Assembly: GCF_034313845.1 (NCBI RefSeq)
Contig: NZ_JAVIWN010000004.1
Reading direction: 5' to 3' (one strand)
Origin: Actimicrobium sp034313845
GTDB taxonomy: Bacteria; Pseudomonadota; Gammaproteobacteria; Burkholderiales; Burkholderiaceae_D
Length of the DNA: 64,000 nt
Positions 43,860-53,464 of this stretch are shown here, one piece after another. The notes beneath the pieces were generated by a model that was given only the letters and a program-made list of their open reading frames with translations, was not told where the DNA came from and did not search any database. A program made the position numbers and the translations under genes. Positions within the stretch are counted from its first letter, which is position 1. Each line of letters starts with the position of its first letter.

Positions 43860-45410
43860 TCAATGGTGCGGCTTCAGTACTGCCAGGACCTGCCCTTTCA
43901 GCATCTTGATCAGGGCGGTCTCTTCACTCGGGATACCCTCCGGTGCCGTATGAATTCGATCGGCATACACCAGTCCGAATGGCTTTCCCGTGATCAGCAA
44001 CGGCAAGACAATAAAACTGCGGGCATCGGGCAACAAGCTGCGATGCCAGGCGGGAATCAGTGCGGCAATGTTGGTCGCGCCGGCATCCGAAATCAGCAAG
44101 TCGGCGTCATTGGCCAATGCCAGACCAAACAGATCGCGGCCATTCGCCGTTGAGAAAACGAGTTCGGGCTGAACCGATGGCGGACAATGCCCCAACGACA
44201 ACCGTGCACGACATTGACCACTCCGGGAATCGAACACGCACAGCGTCGCGAAGCGAAATCCCAGACTATGGATGAGCGTTTCGAGGACCAGCAATATCAA
44301 CTCATTGGTCTTGCAGCGGCCTGAAGAGATCATTTCGGTGACGTCTTTCACGCCAGCCAATAGCCGCAACCGTGCGTTCATCGGCTTTCCGCTCGGGTAA
44401 AAGGTCTCGACGACCATGTCCATGTCCGGTTCACCGTGCAGCATGATGTCTGATGGCAATATCGAGTCCTGCGCGATAGAAATCTGGCTTGCCTCGGGCA
44501 ATGGCTCCGGTCCATTCAACGCAATCAGTGCCCGGCTTTGCGCGATCACCGTTTTATACAACGCGACCATGTCAGCCTGATCAAGGTTCAGTGCCGTGCC
44601 GAATTGCTCCAGCAGCAAGCGACTGGCCGTGTCGTCCGCCGGATCACGCTTCTCGATAATCAGGGCCGCTGCAGCCGCGCTAAATGCCGCTACCTGCTGC
44701 AGCCACTCAGGTCGGCTTCGCGCAACCTTGACGGCTCCAACCGGCAACGGCGCGAGCGCCTTGACAATACTGTCGGGGATCTGCCATTCATTGAGTACGC
44801 CTTCGGCCAGCGCTTCGTAACTACACCCGATACATACCAGCGAAGCCCGTGCAGCCGACAGGCCGCTGGTACGCATCAGCGTGGCAATCTCCTCATAAAG
44901 CGGGTGATCACGCGACGCCACCAGCAAGCGTCCCATGTTCTTGAACAGGGCAGCCACGGCCGCTTCTTCGGAATCCTTGAAATGACTGCGTCGCGCCAAT
45001 TCACGGCCGACGATACTGGCGCACAGGGCTTGTGATAACTCGGCCCTCACATCTTGCGCATGCTTGCCCGACATCCCGTCGACCAGCAGCATCGCCAGCG
45101 CACTGGTTTTCACTGCATCGAAACCCAGCAAGAAAATGGCCTTCGAGATCGTGGTTACCTGTCCGCCGGAGGCGGCGCGATAAAACACCGTGTTGGTAAG
45201 GCGAAGCATTTTCTGAGTCAGGCCAGCATTCGACAACACGTAATGCGCCAGATTGCGAACTGCCTCATCACCGGATGAAGCCAGCTGGATCACCTGGCAA
45301 ATCGAACTGCCCAGTGCCGGCAAGGCCGAGTCGCTGCTGATCTTTTGCAGAAGTGCATCACGGACCGACGTCTTGTCAGTATTGGAGGGTGGAGAATAAT
45401 CAGCTGTCAT
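43860..45410 (-). CDS. HDOD-domain protein with C-terminal GAF domain
   Basis: About 516 aa. The N-terminal HDOD domain (about 15-215; LPALGSSICQVIQLASS, NAGLTQKMLRLTNTVFYRA) is an HD-related module without the metal-binding HD pair (ALFKNMGRLL replaces the usual position). The C-terminal third resembles a GAF sensor (ILLVLETLIHSLGFRFATLCVF, SFIVLPLLITGKPFGLVYAD). HDOD proteins are signalling or output adapters. A GTG at 45422 is an alternative start. Convergent with the Ser/Thr kinase gene. Confidence 0.88.
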   Translation of the reverse strand: MTADYSPPSNTDKTSVRDALLQKISSDSALPALGSSICQVIQLASSGDEAVRNLAHYVLSNAGLTQKMLRLTNTVFYRAASGGQVTTISKAIFLLGFDAVKTSALAMLLVDGMSGKHAQDVRAELSQALCASIVGRELARRSHFKDSEEAAVAALFKNMGRLLVASRDHPLYEEIATLMRTSGLSAARASLVCIGCSYEALAEGVLNEWQIPDSIVKALAPLPVGAVKVARSRPEWLQQVAAFSAAAAALIIEKRDPADDTASRLLLEQFGTALNLDQADMVALYKTVIAQSRALIALNGPEPLPEASQISIAQDSILPSDIMLHGEPDMDMVVETFYPSGKPMNARLRLLAGVKDVTEMISSGRCKTNELILLVLETLIHSLGFRFATLCVFDSRSGQCRARLSLGHCPPSVQPELVFSTANGRDLFGLALANDADLLISDAGATNIAALIPAWHRSLLPDARSFIVLPLLITGKPFGLVYADRIHTAPEGIPSEETALIKMLKGQVLAVLKPHH

Positions 45411-45602
45411 GGACGCAATCACAGGTAACGGGTTGAACTCAGGTCACGGCCACGCGCAGTGATGCGTGCAATGGTTTCGATCATGCCGCATCCGGTCAAC
45501 TCTGTCGATATCGCTCAGCAATCGGTTCTGCAAAAGGGTAATGTCCCGGACAACCTGCCGGCAAGCCGTACAATCGGGCCTTCATTTCCATTCGCCCCGA
45601 TC

Positions 45603-46490
45603 ATGCAACCCACCGATATCCTGCTCGCTCTCGCTGTCGTCATCATCTGGGGATCGAACTTCGTCGTCATCAAACTGGGCTTGCAGGGTTTGCCGCCCAT
45701 CCTGTTCACCGCGCTGCGTTTCCTGTTTGCGGCCTTGCCGCTGGTGTTCTTTGTAAAGCGTCCAACGCTGCCATTTCGTTTGCTGGCGGGCTTCGCGCTG
45801 TTCCAGTTTGCGCTGCAGTTCACGTTGTTGTACTCGGGTATCGAGCTGGGATTTCCACCGGGGCTGGCGTCGCTGGTCATCCAGCTGCAAGTCTTTTTCA
45901 CGATCGGCCTGGCCGTGTTGCTGCTGGGCGAACGCCCTCACTTGCCGCAAATTGCCGGTGCCCTGATCGCGCTGGCCGGCATGGCGCTGGTGGCCTCGCA
46001 ACTGGATGCGAAGCCGACTGTCATTGGTTTCGTGATGGTGATCGCCGCCGGTCTGTCGTGGGCAACGGCAAACATTTTTTCCAAGCAAATGGGCAAGGTC
46101 AATGCGATCGAACTGGTGGTCTGGGCCTCGTTGCTGGCGGTGCCACCGTTGGTCGTGGCCTCGCTGCTGGTCGAAGGTGTCGATGCCTGGATCAAGGCGG
46201 CCACGCAACTGAACTGGACATCGGCGTGGGCGATCCTGTTCCAGTCGTATCCGAACACACTGGTCGGATTTGGCATCTGGTCGATTTTGATGCGCAAGTA
46301 CCCCACCTCGACCATCGCGCCGTTTGCGCTGCTGGTGCCGGTCACCGGCATGCTCAGTGCGACGCTGCTGTTGGGCGAACCAATGCAATGGTGGAAGATT
46401 GTTGCCGGCATGCTGGTGCTGGGCGGGTTGGGCGTCAATCTCTTCGGCACACGCGTTGGACGATGGCTAAACCTTCAGCGGGCTGGCTAG
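45603..46490 (+). CDS. EamA/DMT-family permease
   Basis: 295-aa inner-membrane transporter with about ten hydrophobic segments in two EamA repeats (first ILLALAVVIIWGSNFVVIKL, second GFVMVIAAGLSWATANIFSK). The ATG at 45603 begins with the standard MQPTDILLALAVVIIWG. In-frame sequence upstream to 45459 is hydrophilic and unlike the family, so I exclude it. Substrate not predictable; such proteins often export amino acids or metabolites. Confidence 0.9.
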   Translation: MQPTDILLALAVVIIWGSNFVVIKLGLQGLPPILFTALRFLFAALPLVFFVKRPTLPFRLLAGFALFQFALQFTLLYSGIELGFPPGLASLVIQLQVFFTIGLAVLLLGERPHLPQIAGALIALAGMALVASQLDAKPTVIGFVMVIAAGLSWATANIFSKQMGKVNAIELVVWASLLAVPPLVVASLLVEGVDAWIKAATQLNWTSAWAILFQSYPNTLVGFGIWSILMRKYPTSTIAPFALLVPVTGMLSATLLLGEPMQWWKIVAGMLVLGGLGVNLFGTRVGRWLNLQRAG

Positions 46491-46568
46491 CAAGTGCACG
46501 CTGCAGTGGTGCCGACGCACTTTGCCGATCTGCGCCAGACTCATGGTTTTTCATCCCGATGAGTGTTC

Positions 46569-47591
46569 ATGGCTGACCTGATTGTTGCCCGCCCCGAAGG
46601 CTTGTACTGCGTACCGGGACAGTTCTATATCGACCCGTGGCGCAAGGTCGACCGCGCCGTCATCACGCATGGGCACGCCGACCATTCACGTACCGGCCAT
46701 GGCCATTATCTGGCGACGGCGGCCGGTGCCGGCATCCTGCACAGCCGGCTCGGCAAGATCAATTTGCAGACACTGGCCTACGGCGAAACCCTGCTGCATA
46801 ACGGCGTGACGATTTCGCTGCATCCGGCCGGCCATGTGCTCGGCTCGGCGCAGGTCCGCATCGAATACAAAGGCGAAGTCTGGGTCGCGTCAGGCGATTA
46901 CAAGGTCGAGTCAGACGCTACCTGCGCTGCGTTCGAGCCGGTCCGTTGCGACACCTTCATCACCGAATCCACCTTCGGCCTGCCGATTTATCGCTGGCAA
47001 CCACAACAACGGATCTTCGACGAGATCAACGACTGGTGGCGCGCCAATGCCGCCGACGGTCGCGCCAGTGTGCTGTTCTGCTATTCGTTCGGCAAAGCGC
47101 AGCGCCTGCTTGCTGGCGTCGATCACACCATCGGTCCGATCATTTGTCACAGCGCCGCAGAGCCGCTGAATCGCGTCTACCGCGCCGCCGGCATCGCCCT
47201 CCCCGACACCCGACTGGTCACCGACATCACGGACAAGGCCGATCTGAAGCGCGCACTGGTACTGGCCCCGCCGGCGACAGCAGGCTCGTCCTGGCTCAAG
47301 CGCTTTGGCGATTACAGCGACGCCTTTGCCAGTGGCTGGATGCTCATGCGCGGTGCCCGGCGACGACGTGCGGTCGATCGCGGCTTCGTGCTGTCGGACC
47401 ACGCCGACTGGCCCGGCCTGATGCAGGCCATCAAGGCGACTGGCGCACAGCGGGTCATCGTCACGCACGGACAGGTTGGCGTGATGGTGCGCTGGCTGCA
47501 GCAAAACGGCCTCGAAGCCGGTGCTTTCCAGACCGAATACGGTATCGAGGAAGACGATAGCCAACCAGAACCGGCGGTGGACCATGCGTGA
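46569..47591 (+). CDS. Ligase-associated DNA exonuclease (metallo-beta-lactamase/beta-CASP)
   Basis: 340-aa nuclease of the mRNA 3'-end-processing-factor-like family found next to ATP-dependent DNA ligases. Metal ligands are visible in THGHADH (H34-H39), HPAGHVLGSAQ and SGDYKVESD, plus LSDHADWPGL and VTHGQVGVM near the end. It starts at the ATG at 46569; the GTG two codons earlier is possible. Its last 8 bases overlap the ligase gene, so the two are translationally coupled. It probably trims ends in a DNA repair pathway. Confidence 0.92.
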   Translation: MADLIVARPEGLYCVPGQFYIDPWRKVDRAVITHGHADHSRTGHGHYLATAAGAGILHSRLGKINLQTLAYGETLLHNGVTISLHPAGHVLGSAQVRIEYKGEVWVASGDYKVESDATCAAFEPVRCDTFITESTFGLPIYRWQPQQRIFDEINDWWRANAADGRASVLFCYSFGKAQRLLAGVDHTIGPIICHSAAEPLNRVYRAAGIALPDTRLVTDITDKADLKRALVLAPPATAGSSWLKRFGDYSDAFASGWMLMRGARRRRAVDRGFVLSDHADWPGLMQAIKATGAQRVIVTHGQVGVMVRWLQQNGLEAGAFQTEYGIEEDDSQPEPAVDHA

Positions 47592-49203
47592 ATTTGCCAG
47601 CCTGTACGACGCACTCGATGCGACCACCTCGACCACTCGCAAGCTGGCGCAGCTGGTGGCGTACTTTCGCTGTGCGCCAGCGGAGAATGCCGCATGGGCT
47701 GTGTATTTCCTCGCCGGTGGCAAGCCGCGTCAGGCGGTGCCGACCAAGCTGCTGCGGCAGTACGCAACCGAAGCGGCCGGCCTCGATGACTGGCTGTTCG
47801 ACGAGTGCTATCACGCGGTCGGTGACCTGGCCGAAACCATTGCGCATATCCTGCCGGCACCGCAACGCCAGAGCGATCTCGGACTGGCACGCTGGATGGA
47901 TGAGCGCATCACGCCATTGCGCGGTGCGCCACCCGAAACCATCCGCACGGCGATGCTGACGTACTGGGATGAACTGGAACCGCGCGAACGCTTCTTGCTG
48001 GTCAAGCTGATCGGTGGTGGCTTTCGGGTTGGCGTGTCAAAGCTGCTGGTCACGCGTGCGCTGGCCGAAGTCGCCGCGCTCGACAGCAAGCTGATCGCGC
48101 AACGCCTGATGGGCTGGACCGATGCGCGCCAGCGTCCCAGCGCCGCACGCTTCACGGCACTGGTGGCAGCGACCTCGGATCAGGAGCAGGCACTGCGAGG
48201 CGGCCAGCCGTTTCCGTTTTTTCTGGCGCATCCGTTGCAGGCCGAACCGGCCTCGCTGGGACCGCTGGCCAATTGGCAAGTCGAATGGAAATACGATGGT
48301 ATCCGCGCCCAGCTCGTACGTCGCGATAACCAGTCCTGGGTCTGGTCACGCGGCGAAGAATTGATCAGTGAAGGCTTTCCGGAAATCGCGGCCATCACTC
48401 TGCCCGAAGGAACCGTCATCGATGGCGAAATCCTGATCTGGGGTACCGATACCCATGCGCCTTTTTCCGAGCTGCAAAAACGCATCGGACGCAAGACACT
48501 GAGTGCGAAATTGCTTGCCGAACTGCCGGCCGTGCTGATGGCCTATGACGTGCTCGAACACGACGGCATTGACTTGCGCGAAGAAACCCAATCGGCACGG
48601 CGTGCCGTGCTGGAACGCGTGGTCGCCGGCGTCGGTTCGGACCAGCTAAAACTGTCGCCGCTGATTGTCGCAGCCGACTGGGAAACGCTGGCCGCCGTGC
48701 GGTCGCAGTCCCGTGCACGCGCCGTCGAGGGCATGATGCTCAAGGCGGTCGATGCCCGCTACGGCGTTGGCCGGACCAAGGATGTGGGCGTCTGGTGGAA
48801 ATGGAAAGTCGATCCGTATAGCGTCGATGCGGTATTGATTTACGCCCAAAGCGGACATGGCCGGCGCGCCTCGCTCTATACCGATTACACCTTTGCCGTG
48901 TGGGATGAAGCCAGCGATGGCAGCCGCACGCTGGTGCCGTTTGCCAAAGCGTATTCGGGCCTCACTGATGCTGAAATCGCGCTGGTTGATGCACGCATCC
49001 GCAAGACCACGATCGAAAAATTCGGCCCGGTGCGTAGCGTTACGCCGACACTGGTATTTGAAATCGGCTTTGAAGGCATTGGCCGTTCACCGCGCCACAA
49101 GTCGGGGATTGCGGTCCGTTTTCCGCGCATGTTGCGCATGCGCGATGACAAGCCGGTCGACGAAGCCGATACCTTGCAGACATTGCTCCGCATGCTGGTC
49201 TAG
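47584..49203 (+). CDS. ATP-dependent DNA ligase (LigB/LigC type)
   Basis: 539-aa ligase. N-terminal DNA-binding domain about 1-200; nucleotidyltransferase domain with motif I EWKYDGIRAQL (AMP-accepting K236), motif III FSELQKRIGRK, motif IV EGMMLKAVDARYGVGR and motif V WWKWKVDP; C-terminal OB fold (about 400-530). Bacterial homologues work with the upstream exonuclease and often a Lhr-type helicase and a phosphoesterase; neither of the last two is present here. The start overlaps the exonuclease stop by 8 bp. Confidence 0.94.
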   Translation: MREFASLYDALDATTSTTRKLAQLVAYFRCAPAENAAWAVYFLAGGKPRQAVPTKLLRQYATEAAGLDDWLFDECYHAVGDLAETIAHILPAPQRQSDLGLARWMDERITPLRGAPPETIRTAMLTYWDELEPRERFLLVKLIGGGFRVGVSKLLVTRALAEVAALDSKLIAQRLMGWTDARQRPSAARFTALVAATSDQEQALRGGQPFPFFLAHPLQAEPASLGPLANWQVEWKYDGIRAQLVRRDNQSWVWSRGEELISEGFPEIAAITLPEGTVIDGEILIWGTDTHAPFSELQKRIGRKTLSAKLLAELPAVLMAYDVLEHDGIDLREETQSARRAVLERVVAGVGSDQLKLSPLIVAADWETLAAVRSQSRARAVEGMMLKAVDARYGVGRTKDVGVWWKWKVDPYSVDAVLIYAQSGHGRRASLYTDYTFAVWDEASDGSRTLVPFAKAYSGLTDAEIALVDARIRKTTIEKFGPVRSVTPTLVFEIGFEGIGRSPRHKSGIAVRFPRMLRMRDDKPVDEADTLQTLLRMLV

Positions 49204-49210
49204 AGCAGGA

Positions 49211-50278
49211 TTACTCGTCCACGCGGAACACGACGACATGATCCACATCAAGTCGCATGCCGATGCGTTCGCCGATCGCATGATTGTGGTGGCTAGGCAC
49301 CAGCGACAGCACCTGCGCGCCGCTGGCTAGCTGCAAGGTGTACAAGAAATGCGCGCCGCGAAAGGCCTTGGCCAGCACCTCTGCCTGCAGCGGGCTGGCA
49401 TCGTCGTGCACCACGTCATCGGGGCGCAGCAGAACCGTCACGCGGCTGCCAACTTTACCGGCGATGGCATCGGCATCGCCGCCAGCGAGCATGTTGCTCG
49501 ACAAGATGCCCAGCTCAATCTGGATGCGGCTGGCACTGACCACTTCGCCCGGCAGGAACACGCCCTGCCCGACAAAATCCGCGACGAAGCGGTTTGCCGG
49601 CTGATGATACAGGTTGTAGGGCGTATCCCATTGCTGGATGCGGCCCTCATGCATGACGCCGATCACGTCAGCGATGGTGAACGCTTCATGCTGATCATGC
49701 GTGACCAGAATCGCAGTGATCCCTTCGGCAATAAGAATGCTGCGCACTTCCAGCGCCAGTCGCTCGCGCAACTCGACATCCAGGTTTGAAAATGGCTCGT
49801 CGAGCAACAGCAGTCGGGGACGCGGTGCCAGCGCCCGGGCCAGCGCGACCCGTTGCTGCTGGCCACCCGACAATTCATGCGGGAATTTTTCGCCCTGACC
49901 TGCCAGGCCAACCGTCTCCAGCAATGCCTGCACGCGCGCCTGCTGCGCCGCCACCGGACTGCCGCGCAAACCAAAGGCGATGTTGTCGATCACAGTGAGA
50001 TGCGGAAACAGCGCGTAATCCTGAAACACCATGCCGATGCGGCGACGCTCGGCCTCCACATGCAAGGCCGGACTGCTGAGCAGATCGCCAGCCACCCGGA
50101 TCGTGCCGCTGCTGACCGTTTCAAATCCGGCGATGCAACGCAACACCGTCGTCTTGCCGCAACCGGACGGACCAAGCAGGCAACCGATCGAACCGGCGGG
50201 TAGCCGCAACGACAATTGCTCGACCACTTTTTGCGCGCCATAGGCGTAGCTCACGTCCTGCAATTCCAATAAAGCCAT
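49211..50278 (-). CDS. fbpC: Ferric-iron-type ABC transporter ATPase FbpC-like
   Basis: 355-aa ATPase: Walker A GPSGCGKTT, signature LSGGQQQRVALARAL, Walker B LLLLDEPFSNLD, H-loop LVTHDQHEA, then a C-terminal TOBE-type domain (about 270-355). Closest in type to FbpC/PotA ATPases. It is convergent with the ligase gene and divergent from the permease gene at 50338, an arrangement that splits the transporter over opposing transcripts. The iron specificity is inferred from the permease and binding protein. Confidence 0.87.
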   Translation of the reverse strand: MALLELQDVSYAYGAQKVVEQLSLRLPAGSIGCLLGPSGCGKTTVLRCIAGFETVSSGTIRVAGDLLSSPALHVEAERRRIGMVFQDYALFPHLTVIDNIAFGLRGSPVAAQQARVQALLETVGLAGQGEKFPHELSGGQQQRVALARALAPRPRLLLLDEPFSNLDVELRERLALEVRSILIAEGITAILVTHDQHEAFTIADVIGVMHEGRIQQWDTPYNLYHQPANRFVADFVGQGVFLPGEVVSASRIQIELGILSSNMLAGGDADAIAGKVGSRVTVLLRPDDVVHDDASPLQAEVLAKAFRGAHFLYTLQLASGAQVLSLVPSHHNHAIGERIGMRLDVDHVVVFRVDE

Positions 50279-50337
50279 TGCGTCGCCCAGTGAATAGAGA
50301 GCGTCAATTATAATTCGCCTTTTGATACAGGCTTATT

Positions 50338-52014
50338 TTGCAGACCATCACGACATCCATTGCGCGAACAGCGCCCCGTCGACACTGGTCATTGCTGGGC
50401 ATACTGGCCATCCTTATTGCGGCATTGGTGGCGTTACCGATCCTGAGCGTCGTGGCCAATCTGTTTGCTGTCGGCGACGGCTCCGATACCTGGGAACACC
50501 TGGCCTCCACCGTCTTGCCAACCTACATTGCCAACACGCTGATCCTGTGCGTCGCGGTCTCGGTCGGCGTCATTCTGGTTGGCGTCCCGACCGCCTGGCT
50601 GGTCAGTGTTCATACCTTTCCGGGTAGGCGTATTTTTGAATGGGCTCTGGTTTTGCCGATGGCGGTACCGGCCTACGTGATGGCTTACACCTATACCGAC
50701 TTCCTGCAATTTGTCGGACCGGTACAAACCTGGCTGCGCGATGGTCTCGGCTGGGAGCCGGGCCAATACTGGTTCCCCGATGTGCGCACGCTGGGCGGCG
50801 CGGTCGCGGTCTTCATTTTTGTGCTGTATCCGTATGTGTATCTGATGGCGCGCGCCGCCTTTCTGGAACGCGCCAGCGGCATGCTCGAAGTCGGCCGTTC
50901 GCTCGGACTGGGACCGTGGCAAAGTTTTTTCCGGGTTTCGCTACCGCTGGCGCGCCCGGCCATTGTCGCCGGCACCTCGCTGGCGCTGATGGAAACGCTG
51001 GCCGACTACGGCGCGGTCTCGTATTTTGGCGTGCAGACTTTCACCACCGGCATATACCGCGCGTGGTTTTCCCTCGGTGATCATATCGCCGCGGCACAAC
51101 TGGCAACCGGGCTACTGTGCTTCGTGGCGCTCATCCTTTTTCTGGAACGATTTTCACGCGGCCGCGCGCGCTTCAACAACACGACCGGACGCAATCGCCC
51201 GCACGCCAGCATGCGCCTGCAAGGCTGGAAAGGATGGGGCGCTGCGCTGATTTGCCTGATTCCGCTGACGCTCGGCTTTCTGTTGCCGGCCGGACTGCTG
51301 TTGGATATGGCACTGAACAATGGCGATGCGCAGTTCGGTGCGCGCTTCCTGGTCCTGGCGCGCAACAGCTTCATCCTCGCGGCAGTGACCGCCCTGATCG
51401 CGGTATCGATCGCCGTGCTGCTGGCATACAGCGCACGGCTGTCCCGAAAAATCTGGCCGATCCTGCTCAACCGCACCGTCGGACTGGGCTACGCCTTTCC
51501 CGGATCAGTGATTGCCGTCGGCGTGCTGATACCGGTCACCCGGCTCGATGCCTGGCTGGCTGCCAGCATCCTGTCGTGGACCGGACACAACCCAGGATTG
51601 CTGCTGACCGGTGGCATTGCCGCTCTCGTCTATGCCTATCTGGTGCGCTACCTGACGGTATCGCTGCAAACCGTCGAAACCAGCCTGAGCAAAATTACGC
51701 CATCGATGGATGATGCCGCCCGCTCGCTCGGTTATGGCCAGGCAAGCACGCTCTGGCACATCCATCTGCCATTGCTGCGCGGCGCATTGCTGACAGCCGG
51801 TTTGCTGGTATTCGTCGATGTCATGAAGGAGTTGCCCGCCACGCTGGTGATGCGACCGTTCAACTTCGATACGCTGGCCACGCAGGCCTTCACCCTAGCC
51901 TCCGACGAGCGACTCGGCGAAGCCTCGACATCGTCGCTGGCCATCGTTGTGGTCGGGATCTTGCCGCTGATTCTGGTGTCCTGGCAAATTACACGCAGCA
52001 AAAAAGTTAGATAA
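50338..52014 (+). CDS. fbpB: Ferric-iron-type ABC transporter permease FbpB-like (two-domain)
   Basis: 558-aa permease made of two fused BPD_transp_1 units with about twelve hydrophobic segments. The two EAA loops are EVGRSLGLGPWQSFFRVSLP and DDAARSLGYGQASTLWHIHLP. This length and duplication are typical of iron(III) permeases. The start codon appears to be TTG at 50338; no ATG lies nearby. It is divergent from the ATPase gene (59-bp gap) and convergent with the binding-protein gene, with a shared terminator at 52013-52040. Confidence 0.88.
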   Translation: MQTITTSIARTAPRRHWSLLGILAILIAALVALPILSVVANLFAVGDGSDTWEHLASTVLPTYIANTLILCVAVSVGVILVGVPTAWLVSVHTFPGRRIFEWALVLPMAVPAYVMAYTYTDFLQFVGPVQTWLRDGLGWEPGQYWFPDVRTLGGAVAVFIFVLYPYVYLMARAAFLERASGMLEVGRSLGLGPWQSFFRVSLPLARPAIVAGTSLALMETLADYGAVSYFGVQTFTTGIYRAWFSLGDHIAAAQLATGLLCFVALILFLERFSRGRARFNNTTGRNRPHASMRLQGWKGWGAALICLIPLTLGFLLPAGLLLDMALNNGDAQFGARFLVLARNSFILAAVTALIAVSIAVLLAYSARLSRKIWPILLNRTVGLGYAFPGSVIAVGVLIPVTRLDAWLAASILSWTGHNPGLLLTGGIAALVYAYLVRYLTVSLQTVETSLSKITPSMDDAARSLGYGQASTLWHIHLPLLRGALLTAGLLVFVDVMKELPATLVMRPFNFDTLATQAFTLASDERLGEASTSSLAIVVVGILPLILVSWQITRSKKVR

Positions 52015-52040
52015 AAAAAGGCGCCGCAGCGCCTTTTTTT
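52013..52040. terminator. Bidirectional Rho-independent terminator
   Basis: Seven A plus GGCGC (52013-52024) pair with GCGCC plus seven T (52029-52040) around a 4-nt loop. The symmetry provides a T-tract in both directions, serving the convergent permease and binding-protein genes. Confidence 0.95.
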
Positions 52041-52055
52041 AAAAACTGCCTGACT

Positions 52056-53072
52056 TTATTGCCAGCCCGCCCGATCATAAATCTTCTGCACTTCATTCTG
52101 GTTTTTCGCCAGCACACCAACGTTGAGCGTCTCGGGCTTGAACTTGCCCATTTGCTCCAGCGCCGGATTGCTGATCTTGACGCTAGTGACCACTGGCCAT
52201 TCATTGTTACCGTCCGCAAAATACACTTGCGCCTGATCCGACGCCAGATACTCAAGGAATTTCACCCCAGCTTGCTTGTGCGGCGCATTTTTCAGCAAAC
52301 CGCCACCGGAAATATTGACATGCGTGCCGGTGGTTGCCTGATTCGGCCAGACAATACCGATCGACGACATCGCCTTGCGGTCTTCCGGCTTGTCCGAGCG
52401 CATCAGGCGCGCGACGTAATACGAATTGGCCAGCGCCACACCACACTCGCCTGCGGCCACTGCGCGGATCTGATCGGTATCGCCGCCCCTCGGTGAACGA
52501 GCGAAATTACTGACCATACCTTTGGCCCAGGCACTGGTTTTTTCTTCGCCCTGGTGCGCCAGGAACGAGGCACCTAGCGACAGGTTGTAAGGATGGGATC
52601 CTGAACGCACACAGACTTTACCCTTCAGACGCGGATTGGCAAGGTCGTCGTAGGTCTGTATTTCAGCTGGATTCATCGCCACCTTGTTGTAGACGATGAC
52701 ACGGGCGCGGGTCGAAAACGCGTACCAGTCATCAGTACGCAAGTTAGCCGGTACGCGTTCGGCCAGCAGCGTCGAATTAGTCGGGCCAAACAGATTGAGC
52801 TCGTCGGCTTTGGCCAGACGGGCCGCATCGACGGTGATGAACACATCGGCCGGACTGTTGATGCCTTCGTTCTTGATTCGCTCCAGCAATTCGTTTTCAC
52901 CTGCTTCGATACGGTTAACCTTGATCCCAGTGAGCTTCGTGAAGTTTCCGTACAGGGCTTCGTCAGTCTGGTAGTGCCGTGCCGAATAAATATTGACGAC
53001 ATTTTCCTGTGCCGCTGCCGGGATCGCCGCCAGGATGAACAATGATGCTACTGCTGTGCCAAATGGATTCAT
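52056..53072 (-). CDS. fbpA: Fe(3+) ABC transporter substrate-binding protein FbpA/FutA-like
   Basis: 338-aa periplasmic protein with a signal peptide (VASLFILAAIPAAAQ) and the mature start ENVVNIYSARHYQTDEALY. It contains the adjacent tyrosines NSYYVARLM, which bind iron in FbpA/FutA proteins, and PADVFITVDAARLAKADE. This is the best evidence that the surrounding transporter handles ferric iron. It is transcribed toward the permease gene on the opposite strand. Confidence 0.92.
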   Translation of the reverse strand: MNPFGTAVASLFILAAIPAAAQENVVNIYSARHYQTDEALYGNFTKLTGIKVNRIEAGENELLERIKNEGINSPADVFITVDAARLAKADELNLFGPTNSTLLAERVPANLRTDDWYAFSTRARVIVYNKVAMNPAEIQTYDDLANPRLKGKVCVRSGSHPYNLSLGASFLAHQGEEKTSAWAKGMVSNFARSPRGGDTDQIRAVAAGECGVALANSYYVARLMRSDKPEDRKAMSSIGIVWPNQATTGTHVNISGGGLLKNAPHKQAGVKFLEYLASDQAQVYFADGNNEWPVVTSVKISNPALEQMGKFKPETLNVGVLAKNQNEVQKIYDRAGWQ

Positions 53073-53237
53073 GGAGCCCGCCCGTTAAAAAGAGAAGGCA
53101 AGCGTAGCAAAGTTCGCTTGCGAATGCAAACCAGTCGCATTTACGGGCGATTGCCTGCGCCGCAATACGGTAACTTCGGCAGGCAAAGCAGCCCACTCGC
53201 TTATAATGCGTCGCTTGACCAAGACAAGGAATTTTTC

Positions 53238-53450
53238 GTGGACGTAAAAGATAGCAATGGCAACCTGCTCGCAGACGGTGATTCAGTCAGTCTCATCAAG
53301 GACTTGAAAGTCAAGGGCACCTCGGTCACGCTCAAGCGCGGCACCATCGCCAAGAACATCCGATTGACCGATGACCCGGAAGAAGTCGAATGCAATGTCG
53401 ACAAAGTCAAAGGACTGGTCCTGAAAACCTGTTTCCTGAAAAAAGCCTGA
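53238..53450 (+). CDS. PhnA/YjdM-domain protein (short form)
   Basis: 70-aa protein consisting of the PhnA C-terminal domain only (KDSNGNLLADGDSVSLIKDLKVKG, VECNVDKVKGLVLKTCFLKK). The N-terminal zinc ribbon of E. coli YjdM is absent. The start is GTG at 53238 with AAGGA upstream. Despite the old name 'alkylphosphonate utilisation', no phosphonate genes are near. It is followed after 14 bp by chaC-like gene. Confidence 0.85.
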   Translation: MDVKDSNGNLLADGDSVSLIKDLKVKGTSVTLKRGTIAKNIRLTDDPEEVECNVDKVKGLVLKTCFLKKA

Positions 53451-53464
53451 CCCGCACCGTTGCC

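Noticed and set aside
50279..50337. Fur box between the ATPase and permease genes
   Set aside because: AATTATAATT is palindromic and A/T-rich but too short and too unlike the Fur consensus to call without a motif scan.
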